DNA of 6,820 nucleotides from an uncultured Planctomycetaceae bacterium (GTDB lineage Bacteria > Planctomycetota > Planctomycetia > Pirellulales > Thermoguttaceae): positions 1 through 6,820 of the forward strand of contig CAMZHY010000201.1 of the NCBI GenBank assembly GCA_947307005.1, read 5' to 3'. The notes beneath the pieces are model-generated. The model did no database searches. It was not told where the DNA came from and worked only from the letters and a program-made list of their open reading frames with translations. Position numbers and translations under genes: made by a program. Position 1 is the first letter of the stretch. Every line of letters starts with the position of its first letter. Shown here piece after piece: positions 1 through 4,970 of the stretch.

Positions 1-125
1 GGCGAACTCGCGGCGGCGAGCGTCTTAGGACGCGCCGCGAGAATCCACGCGTCGACCGGCGACGGCGCGCCCGGCGCGCTCTGTTTCTTCCCGTTTTTCC
101 GTGCGGTTCCGTTTTTCTTCGCCAT
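1..125 (-). CDS. UbiA/MenA-type prenyltransferase, N-terminal 41 codons only (runs off window)
   Basis: Reading leftward from an ATG at 125-123 the frame is open to the window edge. It begins with a lysine-rich, probably cytosolic tail (about residues 1-20) and then reads VDAWILAARPKTLAAASS (residues 24-41). The segment AWxLAARPKTL followed by small residues is the classic start of the first membrane helix of MenA, which prenylates 1,4-dihydroxy-2-naphthoate in menaquinone synthesis. The catalytic Asp motifs lie outside the window. A GGAAAGGG Shine-Dalgarno-like run (143-136) sits 10 nt before the ATG. The gene starts 39 nt after the stop of another MenA-like gene, so the two are tandem paralogues in one operon. 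Because it keeps the canonical ARPKTL, this copy is perhaps the more orthodox MenA; that is inference. Family assignment is fairly secure, exact substrate is not. Confidence 0.72.
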   Translation of the reverse strand, partial: MAKKNGTARKNGKKQSAPGAPSPVDAWILAARPKTLAAASS

Positions 126-135
126 ACGTTCGACG

Positions 136-143
136 CCCTTTCC
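136..143 (-). promoter_or_regulatory. Ribosome-binding site of the partial prenyltransferase gene
   Basis: The minus strand reads GGAAAGGG here, 10 nt upstream of the ATG at 125. It supports that ATG as a real start for a gene otherwise visible only as a short edge fragment. Its first two G residues also form the end of a hairpin arm (142-160), so ribosome access could be affected by that stem. Confidence 0.45.
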
Positions 144-160
144 GTCTCAAAAACAGACGG
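142..160 (-). other. Intercistronic hairpin between the two prenyltransferase genes
   Basis: CCGTCT and AGACGG form a perfect 6-bp inverted repeat around a 7-nt loop, beginning 4 nt after the upstream stop codon. On the minus strand it is followed by AAAGGG, not a T-run, so it is a poor intrinsic terminator. It may be an RNA processing or stability element, or may modulate the adjoining ribosome-binding site. Confidence 0.4.
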
Positions 161-164
161 TTCG

Positions 165-1100
165 TTAAAACAAAATCGTCAAAGGAATCGTCGCGCCTAG
201 AATCGCGACGCTCGCGCCCGCCTGCGCGAGTCCGACCTTCTTCGTATAGTCGGGACGACCGGTCGTCGCGTACGCGCGCGCAAAGGACGCGCCGTAGAGC
301 GCGAGAGATAAAACCGCAAAAACACCCCAAAGACCTCGCGACGAGTAAAACGCGCAGAGAACGATCATGACGACGATCCCCGACCACAAATAAAGCGCGC
401 GCCCAAATCGTTTGCCCCAAAGAACGACCGTCGTTTTCTTCCCGATAGAGCGATCTTCCTCGTAATCCGCGAAGTTATTCGCCACCAGAATATTGTTGAT
501 CGCAAGCCCGTAGACGACGCCCAGCGCAAGCGCGTCGACGGAAAAACGAGACGTCTGGAGGTAATACGTGAAGACCGTCGCGCCAAGGCCAAACGTTACA
601 AAGACGGCGAAATCGCCCAGTCCAACCTCGGAAAGGGGGAACGGTCCAACGCTATAGAAGAGGCAAATCGCGCCGAGAATCAGCCCCGCGTAGACGATCG
701 TCGTTCCGCCGTAGGGAATCGTCGCCGCGCCAAACGCGACGGCGGCAAAGAACAGCAGGAGCGCGGCGAAGAGGAGCGAACGACGGTTCACGACGCCAAC
801 CTTCTCGTTTGACTCCCGGATCGAAGGATTCGCGCCGGTCCGATAGTCGGAGTAGTCGTTCATAAGGTTCGCCGCGGCCTGACCCAAAACGGCGAAAAAT
901 AAACAACAGATCGCGGGCGCGATCAGAAAACGTCCGGAACGTCCGCCGTCGCAATCTTTCCACGCGAGCGCCAGCGCGGAAAGGACGGGCATGGAGGACG
1001 CGACGAAGGAATCTGGACGCGCGGCAAAGAACCACGCGCGGGCGCGCGCGGGAAATGTGAGCGCCGAAGTCGCGCCGAAATCGCCGTGAAGGTCTGTCAT
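165..1100 (-). CDS. UbiA-superfamily prenyltransferase, MenA-like (divergent paralogue)
   Basis: Integral membrane enzyme of 311 residues that would join a polyprenyl diphosphate to an aromatic acceptor; the closest family pattern is MenA, which makes demethylmenaquinone from 1,4-dihydroxy-2-naphthoate. Seen: AWFFAARPDSF (residues 22-32), first Asp-rich motif NLMNDYSDYRTG (78-89), the MenA-like loop GPFPLSEVGLGDF (152-164), FTYYLQT (177-183), and second Asp motif NNFADYEEDRSIGKK (208-222). D82, D85, D212 and D216 are the expected magnesium-diphosphate ligands. I count about eight or nine hydrophobic helices. The chosen ATG lies 19 nt after the response regulator stop; a longer reading from 1181 would overlap that gene by 62 nt and adds an unconvincing non-hydrophobic stretch. 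Its own Shine-Dalgarno is weak, so translation may be coupled. Oddities: ARPDSF replaces the usual ARPKTL, NNFAD replaces the usual NxxRD, and a second family member follows directly. The acceptor may therefore not be the menaquinone precursor. Confidence 0.88.
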   Translation of the reverse strand: MTDLHGDFGATSALTFPARARAWFFAARPDSFVASSMPVLSALALAWKDCDGGRSGRFLIAPAICCLFFAVLGQAAANLMNDYSDYRTGANPSIRESNEKVGVVNRRSLLFAALLLFFAAVAFGAATIPYGGTTIVYAGLILGAICLFYSVGPFPLSEVGLGDFAVFVTFGLGATVFTYYLQTSRFSVDALALGVVYGLAINNILVANNFADYEEDRSIGKKTTVVLWGKRFGRALYLWSGIVVMIVLCAFYSSRGLWGVFAVLSLALYGASFARAYATTGRPDYTKKVGLAQAGASVAILGATIPLTILF

Positions 1101-1119
1101 CGTTTGAACCGTAATCCCG

Positions 1120-1581
1120 TTAATTCTTTCGAGGGGTAAGCGAATCTTCCATGGAATCGATATAGCGGCGCAGGCGTTCAAGCTCGTCGGTCACCGCGCG
1201 AAGTTTGAGAAGATTTTCGACGCGAATGAGAAGTTCAAACTTATGAACCGGCTTGCTCAGGTAGTCGTCGCAACCGACGGAGACGGCGCGTTCGACGTCG
1301 CCTATCTCGTTGAGCGCGGTGACCATAAGAATCATCACGCCGGACGTCTCGGGGTCGCTCTTGAGTTTCTCGCAGACCTCGAATCCGCTAAATTTCGGCA
1401 TCATGACGTCAAGCAGAATCAAATCGGGCTTGAACGAAACGGCCTTTTCAAGCGTCTCCTTCCCGTCGACGGCAAATTCAAGATCGTAGTCGCGATCGGC
1501 GAGGAACGCCTCGAGAAGTTCGCGATTGAACGGCTCGTCGTCGGCGATCAAGATTCGGGCGTTGCGCTGCTCTTCAAACAT
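1120..1581 (-). CDS. Single-domain response regulator (CheY-like receiver with short C-terminal helix)
   Basis: A 153-residue cytosolic signalling protein with a complete receiver domain (about residues 8-125). The acidic pocket D14-D15, phospho-acceptor D58 in LLDVMMP, switch T88 in MVTA and K110 in LSKP are all present, so it should be phosphorylated and act as a switch. No DNA-binding, GGDEF or other output domain follows; only a charged helical tail of about 30 residues remains, rich in Leu, Glu and Arg and able to form a coiled coil. Output is therefore probably by protein contact. No histidine kinase is encoded nearby. The start is well supported by AAAGGAGA (1598-1591), 9 nt before the ATG. 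It lies between a TPR gene (37-nt gap) and a prenyltransferase gene (19-nt gap) on the same strand. The receiver architecture resembles the first domain of PleD-like proteins but stands alone here. Partner kinase and target are unknown. Confidence 0.93.
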   Translation of the reverse strand: MFEEQRNARILIADDEPFNRELLEAFLADRDYDLEFAVDGKETLEKAVSFKPDLILLDVMMPKFSGFEVCEKLKSDPETSGVMILMVTALNEIGDVERAVSVGCDDYLSKPVHKFELLIRVENLLKLRAVTDELERLRRYIDSMEDSLTPRKN

Positions 1582-1603
1582 CGGCGTCTTTCTCCTTTAT
1601 TAT

Positions 1604-1617
1604 GCGCTAGGAAGCGC
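1604..1617 (-). other. Intercistronic hairpin after the TPR gene
   Basis: GCGCT-AGGA-AGCGC is a perfect 5-bp stem with a 4-nt loop, starting 1 nt after the TPR stop codon and ending just before the response regulator Shine-Dalgarno. The minus strand continues with ATAATAAAGG, so there is no T-tract and termination is unlikely. A role in mRNA processing or 3'-end protection is possible. Confidence 0.35.
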
Positions 1618-1618
1618 G

Positions 1619-2077
1619 TTATGCCTCGGACTCGGACTCGGTCTCGGTTTCGGACTCGTCTTGCGAGGTCGAGTCCGCGCTCCGACGGTCGCGTTCCTCG
1701 CGCGCGGCGAGCTCTTTGTCGCGCAGTTCGCGCATCTTTTTAATCTGCGCGGCGATGCGAATCTCCTGCGCTTGCATTAACGCCGCTTCGGCGCGATCGT
1801 GATCGCCGAGCTTAATCGCAATCGCGCTTAGCGCGGTGAAGTAGAAGGGATCGTCCTGTTCGATTTCGCACGCCTTCTTGAGCGCCTCGAGCGCGCCCTC
1901 CTCGTCTCCCTTCTGATAGAGGAAGACTCCGAGCGCCATTCGAGCCAGCCCGTAGTCGGGATGCGCGTCGACGAGTTTCTTAAGTTCCGAAACGGCGGCG
2001 GCGAGCTCGCCGTCCTGCTGGAGCGCGACGCACTCGTCGTACCATTCCGTCCGATTTTTACCTAACGATTCGACCAT
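1619..2077 (-). CDS. Small TPR-repeat protein with acidic Ser/Thr-Glu tail
   Basis: A 152-residue soluble protein with no signal peptide or membrane segment visible. Residues 10-110 form about three tetratricopeptide repeats: the pattern ALGVFLYQKGDEEGALEALK (49-68) is typical, with a weaker repeat before it and another (about 77-110) after it. TPRs are helical hairpins that bind other proteins. A highly charged helix follows (about 108-133, Lys/Arg/Glu-rich, possible coiled coil). The protein ends in an acidic disordered tail, ETETESESEA, encoded by a hexanucleotide repeat. The ATG at 2077 is the first in frame; its Shine-Dalgarno is poor. It follows the helicase gene by 64 nt and precedes a response regulator by 37 nt, so it may be an adaptor for one of them; that is inference. 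The family is too generic to name a function. Confidence 0.85.
   Translation of the reverse strand: MVESLGKNRTEWYDECVALQQDGELAAAVSELKKLVDAHPDYGLARMALGVFLYQKGDEEGALEALKKACEIEQDDPFYFTALSAIAIKLGDHDRAEAALMQAQEIRIAAQIKKMRELRDKELAAREERDRRSADSTSQDESETETESESEA
1625..1654 (-). repeat. Hexanucleotide tandem repeat coding for the acidic tail
   Basis: Five consecutive 6-nt units (plus strand CTCGGA, CTCGGA, CTCGGT, CTCGGT, TTCGGA) encode alternating Glu and Ser/Thr at the end of the TPR protein. Unit length is a multiple of three, so gain or loss of units would lengthen or shorten the tail without a frameshift. Confidence 0.7.
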
Positions 2078-2106
2078 TTTAAACTATGTCCGAAGTAAAC
2101 GACGCC

Positions 2107-2130
2107 GCGACGTAAAGGCTGCGACGTCGC
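2107..2130 (-). other. Hairpin between the helicase and TPR genes
   Basis: GCGACGT and ACGTCGC form a 7-bp perfect inverted repeat around a 10-nt loop, beginning 11 nt after the helicase stop. The right arm is itself part of the 10-bp palindrome GCGACGTCGC (2121-2130). The minus strand continues with GGCGTCGTTT, so there is only a late, weak T-run. It could be a partial terminator that lowers expression of the downstream genes, or an RNA processing site. Confidence 0.4.
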
Positions 2131-2141
2131 AATCAACGTAA

Positions 2142-4730
2142 CTAAAGCGCCCTGCTCACGCGGCGGGAACTGCGTCCGAAGACCGGTTTGCGCTCGGGCT
2201 GTTCCTGTTCCGCCGTTTCGCTCGGGCGGGAGAACGCTTCAAAGTCTGGAAGTTTGTAACGCTTCAAAAGACGGTTGATACGAATTTCGATGCGCGTGAG
2301 CTCGGGCCCCTCGTCCGCCGTAACGAACGTGAACGCGACCCCGTCGCGCCCCATGCGACCGGCGCGACCGACGCGGTGCACGTAATCGTCGCAATATTGC
2401 GGCACGTCGTAATTCACGATGTGCGAGACGGACGAAACGTCGATGCCGCGTCCCACGACGTCGGTCGCGACAAGGATTTTCGTCTTCTCGGCGCGGAAAT
2501 CGCGCATAATGCGGTCGCGCTTCGTTTGCGGCAGGTCGCCGTGAATCGCCTCGACGTGAGGGAACTTCGCCGCAAGGCGCCGCGCGACGGCGTCGACGTG
2601 ACGCTTCGTACGGCAGAAGACGATCGTCTGACGCGGATCCTGAACCTCGATAAGACGCGTGAGCGCGTCGAATTTCCGATCCTGATCGACGGACAGATAG
2701 TACTGCTCGATCGTGTCGGCGGAGACGTCGTTGCAGCTAAAATCAAACTGCTCCGGCTCCTTCATGTACTTCTTCGCAAGGCTGACGACCGGCGGCGGCA
2801 GCGTCGCGCTGAAGAGAAGCGTCTGACGCGAGTTCGGGGTTTGACGCAAGATTCGCTCGACGTCGGGACGAAAACCGATGTCGAGCATCCGGTCCGCCTC
2901 GTCGAGCACGACCCAGCGCGCGGCCCCGAGAGACAGAGCGCCGCGCTTCGCAAGGTCGATAATGCGACCGGGCGTTCCGACGAGAATATCGACGCCCTTG
3001 CGCAGCGCCTCGACCTGCGACGCCAGCGGCTTGCCCCCGTAACACGCGGCGACGCTCAGATCGTAAAACTTCGCGATCTTCCGCGTTTCGTCGCAGACTT
3101 GAACGGCAAGTTCGCGCGTCGGAGTCACCGCGACCGCAAGAGGCGCGCCGTTAGACTCGCACTCCGCGACGCCCTCCACGATCGGAATCATGAACGCCGC
3201 CGTCTTGCCCGTGCCCGTTCGCGCCTGCCCCATGACGTCGACGCCCCGTTGAATCGTCGGGATCGTCCCCGACTGGATCGGAGTCGGCTCGGAATATCCC
3301 ATCGCCTGGAGCGCTTTCAGCGTCTCTTTTTTGAGCTTGAGCGAACCAAACTTACGGAGCGTCTTTGTTTCGGGCTTGTCGTCGAACTCGCCGGACGACT
3401 CGTCTTCCTCCGGCTCGGAACTCCGCCGTTTGGAGGAGCGACGGTTAGACTTATTGGGCGCGGCGGCGTCCTCTTCGTCTCTCAGTTCCGCGCCCTTCGG
3501 CGACGTCTGCCGACGTTCGGAACGCTCCGATTTTTTTTTTGACCCGATCTCGGCGTCTTCGTCGAAATCGGATTGAGCGTCGTCGCCCTTATCGCGGGAG
3601 GAGCGACCGCCCCATTTTTCGGGCGCGGATTCAATCGGCGTCTCGTCGTCTTCGATGCTCTCCCAAAACGCGAAGGGATCGTCGTACCCGTCGGATTGAC
3701 TCTCAACCTTGTTCCGATCCGTCTTCGCGCGACCGGGGCGGCGATCGCGTTTTTCGGGTTCTTCTTTCGCGACGGGGACTTTTGTCGGCGCGACTTCGGG
3801 CGCCTCGTCGACCTTCGGCTCGCCGCGACGCTGACGGCGTCCGGATTGTCGTTTCGACTCGGACGTCTCGTTCTTCTCCGGATTCCTGTCGTTCTTCGAC
3901 TTGGCGGCGTCGCTCTGGGACGCGGCGGGCGTCGCGGGAACGTTCTTGTCGTCCGATTTTTCCGTCATAAAGCCGGAAAGAAGTTCGAGAAGATTAAGAT
4001 TGACGCCGACGAGCGTCTTAATCGCGGACGCGAGCGTTTCGACGCTGGAAGCGCCCTTTTTGCCCGACATCGCGTCGCCTTTGACGTTAATAGAATCGAG
4101 AGCGGCCTGCGTCTTGCGCGTCATGTCGGCGAGATTGTCGAAGGACGCGGGCGTCTTCGGCGTCGCGGCGTCGCGTTTTTTAGCAGCGGCCTCGTTCGCG
4201 GCGCCCTTGGCGGACTTCGGAGGCTCTTGCGGACGTTTCGGCGCGCCTTTTTTAGCGGGACGCGAAGTCTTCTCTTCGGATTCGTCGGAACCGGTCTCCG
4301 GCGCGTTTCGACGTCGAGCGCGAGGCGCGCGATCGGGCTGGGAGGCGAGTTCTTCGACGAGCGCTTCGTCGCCGTGAGTCAAACGGGTCGAGCCGTAGCT
4401 CGGGATCGCGTAAGGATCGATCTCGTCGTCGCCGACTTCCGCGACGAACCCGGCGTAATCTTTCGCCTGCTTGACTTTGACGGTCTTCTTCTTGACGGGG
4501 GCGAAGACGTCGTCGGAATCGGGCGCGGTCACATAGAGGGTGTTCGCGACATGCTCGGGGCGACGCCCGCGACTCTTTTTAACTTTCGGCGCGGCGACCG
4601 GTTCGAGCATATCCTCTTGAACCTGATCGTCGACGGAATCCCATTGGAAAATCTTTTGCGGACCGTGAAAATCAGACCGCCTGCGACGAGGCCCGCGAGG
4701 AGCCGCGTCGGAATCGTTGTTTCTGGCCAA
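2142..4730 (-). CDS. DEAD-box ATP-dependent RNA helicase with a ~450-residue charged N-terminal extension
   Basis: An 862-residue protein (from the TTG at 4730) that should unwind short RNA duplexes using ATP, as in ribosome assembly, mRNA decay or cold adaptation. The C-terminal core (about residues 458-830) is complete: Q motif PTPIQ (482-486), motif I ARTGTGKT (503-510), PTRELA (537-542), GTPGR (585-589), DEAD (610-613), SAT (641-643), IVFCRTKR (703-710), VATDVVGRGID (754-764) and HRVGRAGR (785-792). Compact bacterial homologues such as RhlE are about half this size. The first ~455 residues are low-complexity, rich in Lys, Arg, Glu, Asp, Ser and Pro, so probably disordered, with two ordered-looking islands: a helical stretch at about 197-255 and an aromatic patch, DDPFAFWESIEDD, at about 350-362. 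A TTG at 4874 gives a longer reading (910 residues), but TTG 4730 has a good ribosome site (AAGGA) and a -10 box lies inside the longer reading. Highly basic and acidic blocks suggest RNA or protein tethering. It is first in the minus-strand cluster. Confidence 0.93.
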   Translation of the reverse strand: MARNNDSDAAPRGPRRRRSDFHGPQKIFQWDSVDDQVQEDMLEPVAAPKVKKSRGRRPEHVANTLYVTAPDSDDVFAPVKKKTVKVKQAKDYAGFVAEVGDDEIDPYAIPSYGSTRLTHGDEALVEELASQPDRAPRARRRNAPETGSDESEEKTSRPAKKGAPKRPQEPPKSAKGAANEAAAKKRDAATPKTPASFDNLADMTRKTQAALDSINVKGDAMSGKKGASSVETLASAIKTLVGVNLNLLELLSGFMTEKSDDKNVPATPAASQSDAAKSKNDRNPEKNETSESKRQSGRRQRRGEPKVDEAPEVAPTKVPVAKEEPEKRDRRPGRAKTDRNKVESQSDGYDDPFAFWESIEDDETPIESAPEKWGGRSSRDKGDDAQSDFDEDAEIGSKKKSERSERRQTSPKGAELRDEEDAAAPNKSNRRSSKRRSSEPEEDESSGEFDDKPETKTLRKFGSLKLKKETLKALQAMGYSEPTPIQSGTIPTIQRGVDVMGQARTGTGKTAAFMIPIVEGVAECESNGAPLAVAVTPTRELAVQVCDETRKIAKFYDLSVAACYGGKPLASQVEALRKGVDILVGTPGRIIDLAKRGALSLGAARWVVLDEADRMLDIGFRPDVERILRQTPNSRQTLLFSATLPPPVVSLAKKYMKEPEQFDFSCNDVSADTIEQYYLSVDQDRKFDALTRLIEVQDPRQTIVFCRTKRHVDAVARRLAAKFPHVEAIHGDLPQTKRDRIMRDFRAEKTKILVATDVVGRGIDVSSVSHIVNYDVPQYCDDYVHRVGRAGRMGRDGVAFTFVTADEGPELTRIEIRINRLLKRYKLPDFEAFSRPSETAEQEQPERKPVFGRSSRRVSRAL
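3531..3540 (-). repeat. A10 homopolymer inside the helicase coding sequence
   Basis: Ten consecutive T on the plus strand read as A10 in the mRNA, encoding part of Ser-Lys-Lys-Lys-Ser (about residues 397-401 of the helicase). It lies ahead of the helicase core. Dropping one A shifts into a frame that stops at 3482; adding one shifts into a frame that stops at 3451. Either slip would give a roughly 400-residue protein without the ATPase. Confidence 0.85.
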
Positions 4731-4737
4731 ATTATAT

Positions 4738-4742
4738 TCCTT
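4738..4742 (-). promoter_or_regulatory. Ribosome-binding site that decides the helicase TTG start
   Basis: The minus strand reads AAGGA here, 7 nt before TTG at 4730-4728, an ideal spacing. The resulting N-terminus (MARNNDSDAAPRG) is a plausible cytosolic start. The upstream TTG at 4874 has no comparable site, and there is no in-frame ATG between them that is better placed. Confidence 0.6.
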
Positions 4743-4859
4743 GTGCAAATGAGAACGCGGGACGGCGCGATCGACGAAGCGGACGCGTGAAAACCGTCCG
4801 GCTCGACGACGTCGTCGAGTTGAACCGCGTTCGACCTCCGGCGCGGCGAAGACGCGAGG

Positions 4860-4865
4860 ATTATA
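4860..4865 (-). promoter_or_regulatory. Probable -10 box of the helicase cluster promoter
   Basis: The minus strand reads TATAAT, a perfect sigma70 -10 hexamer, in the only gap upstream of the helicase. The -35 position 16-18 nt upstream is poor (for example GAAGCA at 4888-4883) and is covered by a palindrome, so an activator or repressor may act here. Transcription starting near 4853 would leave a leader of about 120 nt before TTG 4730. The box would lie inside the coding region if the longer TTG 4874 start were used, which argues against that start. Confidence 0.5.
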
Positions 4866-4873
4866 AAACGTCA

Positions 4874-4903
4874 AGTTCCGTCTGCTTCGCAGAAAATGGA
4901 ACT
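4874..4903. promoter_or_regulatory. Nested inverted repeat over the -35 region of the helicase promoter
   Basis: An inner 13-bp perfect palindrome, TCTGC-TTC-GCAGA (4881-4893), is flanked by a second pair of arms, AGTTCC (4874-4879) and GGAACT (4898-4903). As DNA it is a plausible operator centred near position 4887, where the -35 contact would be. As RNA it could fold into an 11-bp stem with a small internal loop and serve as a second, backup terminator after the kinase gene. The sequence does not distinguish these. Confidence 0.4.
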
Positions 4904-4926
4904 CGCGCCGAGGTCGGCGTTATACC

Positions 4927-4948
4927 AAAAGGCGGCGGTTGACGCCGC
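4927..4948 (-). terminator. Stem-loop terminator of the sugar kinase gene
   Basis: On the minus strand, 22 nt after the kinase stop codon, GCGGCG and CGCCGC form a perfect 6-bp GC-only stem around the loop TCAAC. It is followed by C and then TTTT (4930-4927). The T-run is short but the stem is strong and the place is right, between two same-strand genes. It separates the kinase transcript from the helicase cluster. Confidence 0.6.
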
Positions 4949-4970
4949 TCGCGGGAAGACCGACGGCGAG

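Noticed and set aside
17..35. GCGTC-TTAG-GACGC inverted repeat near the left edge as a terminator
   Set aside because: It lies inside the coding start of the second prenyltransferase, where the sequence encodes the conserved ARPKTL segment, and has no T-run.
1101..1181. Longer N-terminus for the MenA-like gene starting at 1181
   Set aside because: It would overlap the response regulator by 62 nt and adds 27 residues not expected before the AWxxAARP entry. The ATG at 1100 lies just after the regulator stop.
2376..3542. A 388-codon plus-strand open frame antisense to the helicase core
   Set aside because: The opposite strand encodes every DEAD-box motif in order; this frame gives an Arg/Asp-rich product without motifs.
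3573..4790. A 405-codon plus-strand open frame antisense to the helicase arm
   Set aside because: Its translation is an Arg/Gly/Phe-rich mirror of the low-complexity helicase arm with no family pattern and no ribosome site. Long antisense frames are expected in GC-rich genes of this kind.
4869..4874. TTGACG on the minus strand as a -35 box for the helicase
   Set aside because: It lies only 3 nt from the TATAAT at 4865-4860, and nothing resembling a -10 box is found 16-18 nt downstream.
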